A stretch of DNA of 61,409 nucleotides from contig JASJDJ010000033.1 in the NCBI GenBank assembly GCA_030065635.1, positions 1 through 61,409 on the forward strand. Reading direction: 5' to 3'. Each line of letters opens with the position of its first letter. Position 1 is the stretch's first letter. The position numbers and the translations under genes are program-made. Origin of the DNA: Xenococcaceae cyanobacterium MO_188.B32 (lineage in GTDB: Bacteria; Cyanobacteriota; Cyanobacteriia; Cyanobacteriales; Xenococcaceae). Below are positions 19,165-28,703 of the stretch, piece by piece. Below the pieces are notes generated by a model, which was given only the letters and a program-made list of their open reading frames with translations, had not been told where the DNA came from and did no database searches.

Positions 19165-20208
19165 TTAAAACTGTGGTGCCAGTGGACGGCGGGGTGTCCC
19201 GCCACCGCCAACGCTATTCGGACTGTTGTTTGTCACCACCTTGAGATATTTTGGCAGTTCTTGACGATCGCTCCATGTAATTTCGGCGGCCTCTTCTTTA
19301 GCTTGAGGTTCAACATATAGGTTAAGATGTCCTCGATCGACAACGTATGCACCATAATCCTGAAGTGCCCGCGCCAGTTCGTAGGTGGGTGTGCCGGGTG
19401 TCGCGATGTCTTCAATGTTCACGTCCGGGGGGATTGCCAGCAACGACCCCATATACACGTTGCCTGTACCGGTATAGCTATTTCCATCACCGCCGTCCGC
19501 CGTATTCGCAGGCCACACATATGGCTTGCCACCAGGGGCATTCTTATTCAAGACGGCAGTAGTTATAGACATACGCAGCGCATGTCTAATGCCATTTTGA
19601 AGTTCTCCCTTACGAATAAGTCCTGCCGTACAAGACCCCCCGTAGGCGCACGATCCTATATACTGCTCGGAGATCCCGGGACCGCGCAAGTCAATCTTGT
19701 TTGGGAACGGCGCTTCAAGATTACCATCGTCACGCCTACGCGCCCTAAGCATCTCATTGACGAAGCTGTGGGTCTCGTCGATGATATGTAGATGGGCATC
19801 CCCACCGGGATCGGGTGTTGCGGCTTCTGGTACGTGCATCTCGAAAGCAACATAGCCGTTCTCTGTTCCGTCCGTGCGGTAAATTTTGCGAATTGGGTCA
19901 GATGCTTTGGCAATGAATACCGGTATAGTCCACTTCGATGAATTGATGAGTAGTCCGTACTTCAGTGCTTCCTTTGTCCAATTGGGCGAACTCACGGTCT
20001 CATATTTCGCCCCCGACCCAATGGGCATGTTCCATGGACTTTGGGCATCGAAAGGCCAATAGGCAGGATCGCGCGTCTCGCTGCCGTTGACCATCGGCAT
20101 ACAAACCAGCATGAGTGCGATCAGTCCCAACACGATTCTACAGATCGACATTGTGAAACGGCGACGGGAATAGATTGCGTAGCGAGAGGAGGATTTTTGG
20201 TAAGTCAT
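19165..20208 (-). CDS. Secreted protein of unknown function, probably horizontally acquired
   Basis: A 347-residue exported protein. After RRRFT there is a hydrophobic leader MSICRIVLGLIALMLVCMPM and a likely cleavage near VNGSETRDP; Met20 (20151) is an alternative start. The mature part has YWPFDAQSPWNMPIG, GGDAHLHIIDETHSFVNE, a Cys pair in GSCAYGGSC, and AGLIRKGELQNGIRHALRM. I recognise this as a recurrent secreted-protein pattern of actinobacteria and others, but cannot name the family. Base composition is visibly richer in G+C (about half) than the genes on either side, and codon choice differs (many CGC, GCC, GGC), which points to recent transfer. A plus-strand ORF inside it is a shadow. 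Confidence 0.75.
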   Translation of the reverse strand: MTYQKSSSRYAIYSRRRFTMSICRIVLGLIALMLVCMPMVNGSETRDPAYWPFDAQSPWNMPIGSGAKYETVSSPNWTKEALKYGLLINSSKWTIPVFIAKASDPIRKIYRTDGTENGYVAFEMHVPEAATPDPGGDAHLHIIDETHSFVNEMLRARRRDDGNLEAPFPNKIDLRGPGISEQYIGSCAYGGSCTAGLIRKGELQNGIRHALRMSITTAVLNKNAPGGKPYVWPANTADGGDGNSYTGTGNVYMGSLLAIPPDVNIEDIATPGTPTYELARALQDYGAYVVDRGHLNLYVEPQAKEEAAEITWSDRQELPKYLKVVTNNSPNSVGGGGTPRRPLAPQF

Positions 20209-20280
20209 AAATAAAATCGATTAAGACCAAGACAAACTCAATTTTTGCTTAAGAGGATATCTGAAAAGTTTTTTTATACC

Positions 20281-20401
20281 GTGTTTTGCCCCCCTAGCCC
20301 CCCAACAGCGTGATTGGATATGCTGAGGTTTCCTCAGCATCCCTCACGCTCAAATTTGGGGGGAATATGTTATGAAAGTCCCCCAGGATTGGGGGATTTA
20401 G
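20281..20401. repeat. Dispersed C-rich/G-rich repeat
   Basis: CCCCCCTAGCCCCCCAA, an inner palindrome GCTGAGG-TTT-CCTCAGC, then TTTGGGGGGAA and GTCCCCCAGGATTGGGGGA. The C-rich and G-rich arms can pair. This layout is typical of short repeats scattered through filamentous and colonial cyanobacterial genomes. No function is assigned. Confidence 0.5.
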
Positions 20402-20619
20402 TCCCGCTTAAATATATAAAATTAGACTTCTCAGACAACCTCTAAGCACTAGCAGAATAAAAATGGTGTTTCCAAATAACTCAAGTTGCTAGTTATAAAA
20501 ATATTATTATTCCAGAAAAATTTCTACCAAGAGATTACTTATCTTGAGTGAATTTTACTGATTTTTTTCTGTACAAACACTGATATTTATTTAAAGTTTG
20601 ATATTATTCTCTTGGCGAG

Positions 20620-20860
20620 AAATATTTATCGCCTTGAAACTTTGACGAAAGCTTAGCCTTAGTCTTGTTATAGAAGTGATTGAGACTTTTTAGCGATCGT
20701 CCTTTAACCAGAACAGGCTGAAAACCTTTTTGGTTTGATGTTAAAGCTGCTAAATCATCTATGCCAATATCTATAGCTGCTACTGCTTCGGGAGTTGTTA
20801 CTGTCTGATATTTTTTTTCGTATTAATAATAAAAAAGACAGGTAATCTTAACCCAGGAAG
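20620..20860 (-). pseudogene. TnpB remnant: RuvC-I region only
   Basis: The minus strand reads TTPEAVAAIDIGIDDLAALT, then SNQKGFQPVLVKGRSLKSLN and HFYNKTKAKLSSK. This is the RuvC-I region (catalytic Asp in AAIDIGIDD) of an IS891/IS1341-type TnpB. There is no start, no RuvC-II, no zinc finger and no recognisable element end. It is from a different TnpB group than the intact gene at 13183-14379. Confidence 0.75.
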
Positions 20861-20867
20861 GGAGTAG

Positions 20868-21752
20868 TCAAATTTCAGACAAACGATTCCGCACGAAATC
20901 AAGGTGAGGGCTAGCGATCGCTAAAACATTATCACCTTTTTTTTCTTTCCAAGTGATTGGAATAATCTGATTGGTATCGACATCATAGTGATACAAACCA
21001 TAACCATAGCTTTGTAAAAAGTCCACAACCTCTTTTTCTGAACGACCGAAGTTTTTAACCGTTCTATAGTTAATTTCTAAAATCCAGACGTAAGGGCGTT
21101 GTTGTTTGAGAAGTGAGGTTGCACCTTTAAGAGCTAGAAGTTCTGCTCCTTCAATATCCATTTTTGCAAGAGTAAATTTAGAAATATCTGAATTAAGAAT
21201 CAGATTATCAAGGGTGTCTGTAGGAACTGTAATAGTATTACTAGTAGTAGTATTACTGATAAAACCTAGAGCATCTCCTCCTGCTGGATTAAAAGAAATT
21301 TCCCCAACTTTATCAGATATTGCTATTGGATAGGTTTTTACTTGCTCAAAATGGTTAAGTCTAAGATTTTCTTGTAGGCGTATGTAGTTTTCTGCAAGAG
21401 CTTCAAAGCTATAAATCAAGCCGAAATGAATCTTACTTGCAGCAAGAAGGGTATAGACACCAATATTTGCACCAACATCTACAAATGAATCTCCATCCCG
21501 TAAATAGCGCAGAAGGAATATCATCTCATTGTAGTCATAAAGTCCGTAGTTAATCACACAATCACTGGAAAGACTTTTAGGGTAGCAGCGAATTTTTACA
21601 CTTGGTAATATTTTAGTATCAAGATGTCGATGAGTCAGAGCTTTATAGAGTTTCCATCCAAAATATTTTAAGATAGGAATCAATTGGTTTTTTTGATTAT
21701 TTGGATGGTTAATAATTTGATTTAGTGTTTGAATAGCAGCTATATTTTTCAT
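20868..21752 (-). CDS. FkbM family methyltransferase
   Basis: A 294-residue SAM-dependent methyltransferase. Motif I is GDSFVDVGANIGVYTLLAA (about 85-103), followed by a motif II-like YSFEALAENYIRLQENL. The acidic segment LAKMDIEGAELLALKGA (about 194-210) is typical of FkbM. Such enzymes O-methylate sugars in polysaccharide and glycolipid gene clusters. It sits between the transferred secreted-protein gene and the GT61 gene, and likely caps or decorates the polymer (inference). Confidence 0.9.
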   Translation of the reverse strand: MKNIAAIQTLNQIINHPNNQKNQLIPILKYFGWKLYKALTHRHLDTKILPSVKIRCYPKSLSSDCVINYGLYDYNEMIFLLRYLRDGDSFVDVGANIGVYTLLAASKIHFGLIYSFEALAENYIRLQENLRLNHFEQVKTYPIAISDKVGEISFNPAGGDALGFISNTTTSNTITVPTDTLDNLILNSDISKFTLAKMDIEGAELLALKGATSLLKQQRPYVWILEINYRTVKNFGRSEKEVVDFLQSYGYGLYHYDVDTNQIIPITWKEKKGDNVLAIASPHLDFVRNRLSEI

Positions 21753-21795
21753 GGATTAATGTTATTGAAAAATTTACTTTTATGATTTTAAAAAC

Positions 21796-22977
21796 TTATA
21801 ATTTAAGTGTTAAGCTCAATCTCTCAAGAAGAATTTGAAGATTATTAATATCCACTATCATGTCACCTCTACTTTGTCTGATTTTTTGACCGTACGGCTG
21901 ACTGCATTCAACACACCAGTAAGGAAAATCTAGTAGATTTGATATCAGATAATAGTGGGGACTAACCCAAGGAGTCACCAATTCGATAACAGTCGGTTGT
22001 TTCTGCGAAAATATGATATTTGTGAACCCAGCACCATGAGGTCCGATGATGATTTCTGCGGATGAGAAGAGTTGAATTTGCTCCATAAAGCTCATAGTTT
22101 CTAATGAGTAACTAACAAAACCATGGGGAGCTAAAATTTGCATTACTTCATCTTCATTGATCACTCTGCGTCCTGACGCTTGAGAACGAGAAATATATAC
22201 TCTTTTTGAAAAAGAATGCTGATTTAGATCGGTAGTAGAAAGATTGCTAAATATACGCTGACGCAGCCAATGCAGTGCTGAAGGTGAGACCCAGTTACCT
22301 GGCTGTCTAAATGCTGGTACTACTAGTTTATTTACAGTTACTTTTGTCTTGTCCCACTGGATGCAATCATCTAGACTATAACCTAAAAGTTTCAAAGACT
22401 GTATTTGCCATGAAGTAGGATTAGAATCAATAATTAGGAGAGGCTTGCCACCTGTCTGCTTTTGATAATATTCAAGTCCTTCTATACGTGTTAAAAAATC
22501 CAAAAACCAGTGATAGTAAGACTTACTCCAGGAGCTCACCAATGAACAGGCTGTATCTAACCGATGTGTTTCTAATCCAGGAAATTTTTTTATAAATAAA
22601 CTTTGTAGAGAAATACTACCTTGAAATCTAGGACTTAAATCGCCGAGGGGAGGTAAAGTAGTTTCAGCAATAATATTTCCTGCCTTGTCAAAGCCAACTG
22701 CTTTAGAACCTACAAGTTGAGCATTTTCTATTTCAGAGACAAATGGTTTGTTTATGGTATATGTAGCACTTGTTATTTTGATTGCCTCAGGTATTTCTCC
22801 TATATTGTTCGGCTTGCTTGGTGAGATGTATTCTTCTGAACTAAAAGGTAGAGTTAAATAGTTTTCTGGGTAAATTAATAACTGTTTATGTGTGATAATT
22901 TTTAGGTTTATTAGTTTCAATACTATAGGCAATAGTAACTTATCTCTTTTGTGTCTTCGTAGTAAAGTTAAAGTCAT
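21796..22977 (-). CDS. Glycosyltransferase family 61 (DUF563)
   Basis: A 393-residue protein. The family signature is in the C-terminal half: KRVYISRSQASGRRVINEDE (about 259-278) and SSAEIIIGPHGAGFTNIIFS (about 310-329), with the invariant GPHGAG. GT61 enzymes transfer pentoses or amino-sugars in plants, fungi and bacteria. The N-terminus is variable. It lies 43 bases upstream of the FkbM gene on the same strand and is probably in the same transcript. Confidence 0.9.
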   Translation of the reverse strand: MTLTLLRRHKRDKLLLPIVLKLINLKIITHKQLLIYPENYLTLPFSSEEYISPSKPNNIGEIPEAIKITSATYTINKPFVSEIENAQLVGSKAVGFDKAGNIIAETTLPPLGDLSPRFQGSISLQSLFIKKFPGLETHRLDTACSLVSSWSKSYYHWFLDFLTRIEGLEYYQKQTGGKPLLIIDSNPTSWQIQSLKLLGYSLDDCIQWDKTKVTVNKLVVPAFRQPGNWVSPSALHWLRQRIFSNLSTTDLNQHSFSKRVYISRSQASGRRVINEDEVMQILAPHGFVSYSLETMSFMEQIQLFSSAEIIIGPHGAGFTNIIFSQKQPTVIELVTPWVSPHYYLISNLLDFPYWCVECSQPYGQKIRQSRGDMIVDINNLQILLERLSLTLKL

Positions 22978-23049
22978 TTTTATAAATCGATTTAAGCTTA
23001 TAAATAGAATAGAAAAAGCTAATTATCTACTGCAAGAAGATATATGGCA

Positions 23050-23760
23050 TTACCATCCTCTGTATACGATAAAAGACTTAGTTAAACCCCATAATTTTTC
23101 TTCATAAAGCTTAGCCTGGGGAAAGAGATTAACGAATTCCTTTTTTGTTAACAATCTAATTGACTTAACTATGCTTCTTGCTTTTTGTCTATCAGGCTCT
23201 TTTTTGCTCCATCCTAAAGTAAAATTATTTAAAAGTTTTACTCTCAGTTCAATTGGTAAAAACTGAAATAATGGAAAAACAAAATGAGGTTCAATGGGAA
23301 AGAAAAGATTAGGTGTTTGAATAAAGTACCGTTTGCCAATTCTCATTACTTCGTTAGCCATTTGGCGCTGGTCATTATAGTCCCCTACATGTTCAATAAC
23401 AGAATTTGAAAAAACAATGTCAAATTCTTTATCTTTGAAGTTTTTCATATTCCTCGCGTCACCTGTGATCACTTGAATTTTTGGATCAATGTTTCCATAC
23501 TTTTCATAAGACGGTTCAATATTGACTATATAAATTTCTACATCTACAGTTATTTCTTTAAAAAATTCTGACTCTTTCCAGAATTCTGGTACTCCTCCAA
23601 CATCAAGTATCTTCACTCGATTTTGTTGTGTTGCTATCGACAAAACCAAAGATTTGAAAAAGTTTTGTCGCTTTGCTCTCAACTTTGCTGATAACGAATT
23701 AGAAGAACGGTGGTCATATATTTTTTCTAAACTTTGCTTGAGCATTTTCTCTGAATCCAT
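23050..23760 (-). CDS. Class I SAM-dependent methyltransferase
   Basis: A 236-residue methyltransferase-11-type protein. Motif I is VKILDVGGVPEFW (about 44-56), acidic loop DVEIYIVNIEP, motif with VITGDARNMKNF, and FDIVFSNSVIEHVGDY (about 113-128). The C-terminal part has RYFIQTPNLFFPIEPHFVFP, found in polysaccharide-cluster methyltransferases. It likely modifies a sugar or lipid-linked intermediate; the substrate is unknown. It is separated from the next upstream gene by a MITE. Confidence 0.88.
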   Translation of the reverse strand: MDSEKMLKQSLEKIYDHRSSNSLSAKLRAKRQNFFKSLVLSIATQQNRVKILDVGGVPEFWKESEFFKEITVDVEIYIVNIEPSYEKYGNIDPKIQVITGDARNMKNFKDKEFDIVFSNSVIEHVGDYNDQRQMANEVMRIGKRYFIQTPNLFFPIEPHFVFPLFQFLPIELRVKLLNNFTLGWSKKEPDRQKARSIVKSIRLLTKKEFVNLFPQAKLYEEKLWGLTKSFIVYRGW

Positions 23761-23841
23761 TATTTTTCAATTGATTTAAGTTGCCAAAAATGACATAGCC
23801 ACTTTGAGCGTAGTATTGTTTAATTTCCTGGGTTTGCCTAA

Positions 23842-23966
23842 GAGAGCTTGTTTGAAAAATACCAAAGGCGAAGATTTGAGGGTATAATCATTTGCTGAAA
23901 CCATTGATTTTAGGTTCCAAATCTTCGCCTTTTATCAGGGGTTATAGAATTCTCAAACACGCTCTC
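23842..23966. mobile_element. MITE with TAA target duplication (125 bp)
   Basis: The ends are GAGAGCTTGTTTGA and, inverted, GAGAGCGTGTTTGA, a 14-bp terminal repeat with one mismatch. The flanks on both sides are TAA (23839-23841 and 23967-23969). Inside is another inverted pair around AAAGGCGAAGATTTG. TNA duplications are characteristic of the IS1031 subgroup of IS5. There is no coding capacity. Confidence 0.75.
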
Positions 23967-24078
23967 TAACGCTAAATTTAGTTAACATTTCTTGATTCTC
24001 CGCTCTTAGTAGATAATCTTTATTTAGCTAAAGTAGAAGAGGAACAATTAAGTAAGATAGTGCTGGCAATTACCAAAT

Positions 24079-25344
24079 TTAGTGCTGGTTTGGCTTTCCT
24101 ATAGCCAAAGTTTCAGTATAAAGATATACATAACGACGTGCTTGTAATTCTTGATTAAATTCTTGTTCCGCTTTCTTACGAGCAAGAGCGCATAATTTTT
24201 GATGCCGCTCTTTGTTATCTAACACCCAAGCAATTCCTTGAGCTAAATCTTCAACCTCAAAGGGTTGAGCCAAATAACCATTTTGCTGATGTTCTATCAT
24301 ATCTGGCATACCGCCGATTTTAAAAGCTACACAGGGAGTACCACAAGCTAATGCTTCCATAACAGTATTAGGCAAGTTATCTTGAGTTGATGGAGCAACA
24401 AAAACATCTGCTGCTGCGTATATTTGTGCTATTGATATATCGTCATTCAATCGTCCGAGATAATTAATTTTAAAACCAAAATCATTTTTACTATCTGGTT
24501 GGGAAGCTCCAATAACCATCAACTCTGCTTTTTTCCTCCATCCAGATTTACAGAGAGTTTGTATTGCCGACTGAAGGAGATAAAATCCCTTTCGAGGACT
24601 GCTAGTTGCATTAATTGCTCCGAATAGTATTAATTGCTTGTCTTGAGGTAAGCCAAGTATCTCTCGTATTATCTGACGATCTAGGGGTTTGTATCTGTTA
24701 TTGTCAATACTATTAGGAATTACTTTAATGGGTAAATCTTTGAACAAAGAACTCGCTTTAGCGCAGTCGGCTAACCAATTACTAGGGGTAATAATAGTTA
24801 AATTAATGTTTTTCCAAGCTTGTAATTTACGTTTCCATATCCAATGAGAAAGATCGAAATTTTTACTACTTCCTAACTGAGGACAAGCACCACAAGAGTT
24901 TATATATCGCTGACAGTTTTGGCTATAGTGACAACCGCCTGTAAAAGCCCACATATCATGTAAAGTCCAGACAATCGGTAAATTCAGTTTAGCGAGGGTT
25001 TCAATTTTTACATGGCTTTCATTGATCCAGTGCAGGTTAATAATATCTGGTTTTAATTTAGCTACTTTTTTTTCAATGAAGTCAAGACTCCACTGAGTAG
25101 AAAATTCAGTTGGCTTTCGCTGAGGATAAAACTTGGGTGGAATAGCATCTAAAGCATGACCGAGTTTGGCAAGACCTTTTTCAAAATTGGTTTGTGGAGC
25201 AATTATGTTGGAGTCACCGCTAAAGCTCTCCTGCACGAGCATTTGGGAAGATTCACCTATTTTTATTAAACCTTTATGCAATCGATATGCTGCGCGAGCT
25301 GCTCCTCCAGCAGTATCGTAAGTGCTTATAATTAAAGTTTTCAT
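24079..25344 (-). CDS. Glycosyltransferase family 4 (GT4)
   Basis: A 421-residue GT-B fold enzyme beginning TLIISTYDTAGGAARAAYRL, the glycine-rich opening of a GT4 group common in cyanobacterial polysaccharide clusters. It has HDMWAFTGGCHYSQNC (about 127-142, with further Cys to CGACPQLG) and the donor-binding PSTQDNLPNTVMEALACGTP (about 315-334). A 90-base piece of this gene is repeated at 18852-18942. The MITE lies downstream, between it and the methyltransferase. Confidence 0.93.
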   Translation of the reverse strand: MKTLIISTYDTAGGAARAAYRLHKGLIKIGESSQMLVQESFSGDSNIIAPQTNFEKGLAKLGHALDAIPPKFYPQRKPTEFSTQWSLDFIEKKVAKLKPDIINLHWINESHVKIETLAKLNLPIVWTLHDMWAFTGGCHYSQNCQRYINSCGACPQLGSSKNFDLSHWIWKRKLQAWKNINLTIITPSNWLADCAKASSLFKDLPIKVIPNSIDNNRYKPLDRQIIREILGLPQDKQLILFGAINATSSPRKGFYLLQSAIQTLCKSGWRKKAELMVIGASQPDSKNDFGFKINYLGRLNDDISIAQIYAAADVFVAPSTQDNLPNTVMEALACGTPCVAFKIGGMPDMIEHQQNGYLAQPFEVEDLAQGIAWVLDNKERHQKLCALARKKAEQEFNQELQARRYVYLYTETLAIGKPNQH

Positions 25345-25390
25345 GGCGATAATTCTTCCAGAAAATCTTTCTTTATCATGTTTAATTTGC

Positions 25391-26641
25391 TTACTTACTA
25401 TAAAAACTTTTTTCAGCTTGTATATTTACTAATTTGTTGCCAGTCTTCATAATTCTATTTAAATGAATGGCACTTGAGTATGCAGATGATACGTATAAAA
25501 CCCAAAACCAATGGCGGTAAGCTAGGAAACTTCCATAGGATTCGTAAAAACCGGTACAAGCTAGAATTAGTAGAAATTGAATCATCCAAAAATATTCAAT
25601 TTGTCTGGTTAAGCCATGCAATAAGACCACTCTTGTAAGAACCGTCAAAAAACTAATGGCGACTAGTGTCACCCCTAACCAGCCTAAGTGCAAAAAGGTT
25701 TCAACATAACCACTATGAGCATTACCACCTCCTTGTCCAGCACCACCTATCCAGGGAAATTCGAGTGCTACACCCAAACCTTCCTCAGGATCGTTCCAAA
25801 ACCCTGCATAACCATATCCCAACCAAGGTTTTTCTAAGCCCCTTTCGATTAAATAAGTCCATACTTGGTCGCGTGAGCTGGCTCCCATATTCTTCCCTAA
25901 AATATCGACTACTATAAACTCCAAATTAACTATAGTAACTACAGCAATAACTGCAATAATCACTAGGGCTGAAATCAGAAGTATAGTTCGCAGCCTATAC
26001 TCCTGTTTAGCTATCTTATGGAGAGGTAAAAGGGGTAACAATCCTACAAATATTGCTAGACTTCCTTTTCCCTGTGAAAGTATCAGCATTAGAAATGCAA
26101 GACCCGTTAAACTCAATTTTATCCAACGATATCTAGAAGAACTGTAAATACTAAGAGTTAAAAAAAACGTACCAGCCATGGACATTGCCCCAGACAACTC
26201 GTTTTTGTGATGGGTAATCCCCCGCCATACTTCTGTTCCTGATGGAATTCCGAATATGAAATTTAAACAAATGAATATGCCTAATATCCAGACGAGGAGT
26301 TGCATTAGTTCCTTTGGGGTGTAGCAAGTTGCCAGGAAGATACCAAAGGCTGTTGAACATAAAAAAGCTCGAGAATATGCCAAGGTAGCATCTGGACTAA
26401 CAGACCATAATACTGAGATAGGAACAGCTACTATCAAAAGCAGCATTGGTATGTCTCTGAATGCCACCCAAGCAAATCGCTTATAGTTCCAAATAATTAA
26501 AAGAGGAACAGTTAAAAAACCAAATAGTGCCCAAGCCTTAGTTACTACTCCTGGAAGATTAGCTCCTAAATAAAAGAACAATAATAAAAAGGTAATTACT
26601 AGTTCTAATTTATGTTTTTTTATCTTAAATGGATGGCTCAT
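25391..26641 (-). CDS. O-antigen ligase/polymerase-like membrane protein (Wzy_C type)
   Basis: A 416-residue polytopic membrane protein with about 11 hydrophobic segments. The large periplasmic loop (about 225-310) includes SSRDQVWTYLIERG, PWLGYGYAGFWND and GGNAHSGYVETFLHLGWLG. The Arg and His in these blocks are conserved in WaaL/Wzy ligases and polymerases. It would polymerise repeat units or ligate chains outside the cytoplasmic membrane. It is notable beside an ABC exporter, since Wzy normally pairs with a Wzx flippase, which is not seen here. Ligase and polymerase cannot be told apart by sequence. Confidence 0.88.
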   Translation of the reverse strand: MSHPFKIKKHKLELVITFLLLFFYLGANLPGVVTKAWALFGFLTVPLLIIWNYKRFAWVAFRDIPMLLLIVAVPISVLWSVSPDATLAYSRAFLCSTAFGIFLATCYTPKELMQLLVWILGIFICLNFIFGIPSGTEVWRGITHHKNELSGAMSMAGTFFLTLSIYSSSRYRWIKLSLTGLAFLMLILSQGKGSLAIFVGLLPLLPLHKIAKQEYRLRTILLISALVIIAVIAVVTIVNLEFIVVDILGKNMGASSRDQVWTYLIERGLEKPWLGYGYAGFWNDPEEGLGVALEFPWIGGAGQGGGNAHSGYVETFLHLGWLGVTLVAISFLTVLTRVVLLHGLTRQIEYFWMIQFLLILACTGFYESYGSFLAYRHWFWVLYVSSAYSSAIHLNRIMKTGNKLVNIQAEKSFYSK

Positions 26642-26727
26642 TTGAGTCTATAGTCAAGTAAATCAGTCTTAAGTATTTGTTTACTCATGTCCATGCTTCT
26701 ATCTTCCTCATCTAGATTTTGCCCTCT

Positions 26728-27846
26728 TCAGCAGTCAATTTTGATGCTCTTCTTATTTTCTATATACTGATAAGCTATTTGAGTGTGAAATTTTAAGGTT
26801 GATAACAATGGCTGGATTAAAATCTGAGGCGGTAACTTTAGTTGATTAACTACAATCCAGAACAACGTTATTCCCTCTGCCATTTGTCCATGTAATAGAA
26901 GATCGTAGGCTATTTTACATAAGTGTATTCCCCAAATTTGAGAATATGCTGGAATAGTAGACAAAAATATCCACAATGGCTGAAGCTTCTGAATATCTCG
27001 TATCTGAAGCTGTTCTGAATTATGATGTGTAGTCGACCAAAACTTTTGATATGCTGCTTTATCAACTCTGCGAACTCTAGTCCACCAAAACTTTTCATAG
27101 GATTTTTCATCTAAACTCAACGAATATCGTTCTAAGCTTTCTTTTACAGCTCTAGCAGAAATTTTTTGAGCAGTTTGCAGTTGTTCTTTTCTATTAAGAT
27201 TGCTGATTCTATCACCATCATCAATGCGTCTTTTTAGTAAAACATTTGGCAAATTTGCTAAACGAGAAATACGGCTAAGTCGCCACCAAAGGTCGTAATC
27301 TTCGGCATAACGAAGATTTACATTATATCCCCCTAAATCTTGCATAAGTGTTCGCCGCGCCATCAATGTTGAATGATGCATGAAATTATTGATTAGAAAT
27401 AGAGCTCTTAAGCTTTCGTGATCGACAGGCAAGTAATCTTTCCAAAGACAAATACCTTCTTCGTTAATGAACTCTACAGCAGTACCTAAAGCACCAACTT
27501 TTGGATGAGTATCGAGAAAATGCGTTTGTAATTCTAGGCGATTTGATAGAGAGATATCATCTGCATCTTGACGAGCAAAGTATTCTCCCCGAGTCATTGC
27601 TAATCCTCGGTTTAGAGAACGCTCTAAACCAAGATTTTTGTCATTGCGACTTAGCACAATTCGGGAATCTTGAGCAGCATATTCATTAAGAATTTCCCAT
27701 GTACTGTCTGTAGAACCATCTTCAACAATAACTAACTCGAAATCCTTAAAAGTTTGCTCAAGAATACTCTCAACCGCTTCCCTAAGATGTGCTTCACCGT
27801 TATAAACGCACATTAATATACTTACTTTTGGGCTTGATTTATTCAT
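26728..27846 (-). CDS. Glycosyltransferase family 2 (GT2)
   Basis: A 372-residue GT-A enzyme: VSILMCVYNGEAHLREAVES at the start, VIVEDGSTDSTWEIL (about 38-52), the metal/donor motif RQDADD (about 92-97), and GGYNVNLRYAEDYDLWWRL (about 171-189) as the catalytic ED region. The long C-terminal tail (about 240-372) is helical and hydrophobic near the end, perhaps for membrane contact. The first 8 bases overlap the end of the sulfotransferase gene, so translational coupling is likely. It is paralogous to the GT2 at 28704. Confidence 0.93.
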   Translation of the reverse strand: MNKSSPKVSILMCVYNGEAHLREAVESILEQTFKDFELVIVEDGSTDSTWEILNEYAAQDSRIVLSRNDKNLGLERSLNRGLAMTRGEYFARQDADDISLSNRLELQTHFLDTHPKVGALGTAVEFINEEGICLWKDYLPVDHESLRALFLINNFMHHSTLMARRTLMQDLGGYNVNLRYAEDYDLWWRLSRISRLANLPNVLLKRRIDDGDRISNLNRKEQLQTAQKISARAVKESLERYSLSLDEKSYEKFWWTRVRRVDKAAYQKFWSTTHHNSEQLQIRDIQKLQPLWIFLSTIPAYSQIWGIHLCKIAYDLLLHGQMAEGITLFWIVVNQLKLPPQILIQPLLSTLKFHTQIAYQYIENKKSIKIDC

Positions 27847-28681
27847 ATCCTAATCGCCTCATCATCTTTCCATGTAGCTTCTGCATCAAACTTATTTCTT
27901 TAGCTGCATAACAATATTGGCTATCATCAATGCTTCCAGAACGATAATAATTTGGATTGCGTTTATGTAGTTCTTCAAAAGACGTTAACTTCGCGTCACG
28001 ATTAAAATCAAGTCCAATTAAATTTTTAATGCGATCGCAGGCGCTAAGAGGAGCTAAAAGTATGTCTTCAAAACGAAGCCGTAAAAATGTGTTTTCTTGA
28101 GATTGCCGAACTGGTTCCCATTTCTGGTGCCATTTACTCCACGAACCGCATCCTCCTTTTCCTCTAATTATCTCAGTAATGGTTTTTGCTTTACCATAAT
28201 TTGTCTTGATAAAAGTTAGGTAGGAATCGAAGACTAACTTAGGATGACGAACAATTTGAACAACGTATTCGTTTTCAAAATATTTTTGATAAGGATAACC
28301 ATGGGTTTTTACAAAAATATAGCTATTCTTGGATGCCAATTTTTGGCGATTTTCTCGCGTTAACGCTCTGCCACACCCAGGCAACAAACTAATGTTGTCT
28401 TTTGTATATGGAGGCACATTCAAATCATATAAAACAAGCCATCGATCTAGTTCTATTTTTTGAAAAATTTTTTTGTCTATATTAGCGGCTAAAGATTGAA
28501 GCTCTTCTTGATTTTTAGATAAAGAAGTGCCGTTATAGTAACGCCAATTTTCAGTTGACTTTGTGAAGATTAGCTTGCTTTTCTCTTCTACTCCAGTAAT
28601 CGGTCTTTCAAAGAAATTACCTACTAGATCTTGCATTAGAGAATTGCCGGAGCGAGGATAGGATGAAAGATAAATAAGCAT
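27839..28681 (-). CDS. Sulfotransferase domain protein
   Basis: I place the start at Met29 of the longest ORF (28681), because the PAPS-binding 5'-loop IYLSSYPRSGNSLMQDL then falls at the N-terminus as in the family, and the overlap with the upstream GT2 gene disappears. The protein is 280 residues. The 3'-phosphate site is suggested by YVVQIVRHPKLVFDSYL (about 143-159). Such enzymes move sulfate from PAPS to a hydroxyl, here probably on a sugar of the exported polymer. It is one of three sulfotransferases in the island. Confidence 0.83.
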   Translation of the reverse strand: MLIYLSSYPRSGNSLMQDLVGNFFERPITGVEEKSKLIFTKSTENWRYYNGTSLSKNQEELQSLAANIDKKIFQKIELDRWLVLYDLNVPPYTKDNISLLPGCGRALTRENRQKLASKNSYIFVKTHGYPYQKYFENEYVVQIVRHPKLVFDSYLTFIKTNYGKAKTITEIIRGKGGCGSWSKWHQKWEPVRQSQENTFLRLRFEDILLAPLSACDRIKNLIGLDFNRDAKLTSFEELHKRNPNYYRSGSIDDSQYCYAAKEISLMQKLHGKMMRRLGYE

Positions 28682-28703
28682 ATTCGTAAATTTTGACGAA
28701 AAT

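Noticed and set aside
19327-19791. Long plus-strand ORF opposite the secreted-protein gene
   Set aside because: It is an antisense shadow caused by the higher G+C content of the real gene, which has a leader peptide and conserved blocks on the minus strand.
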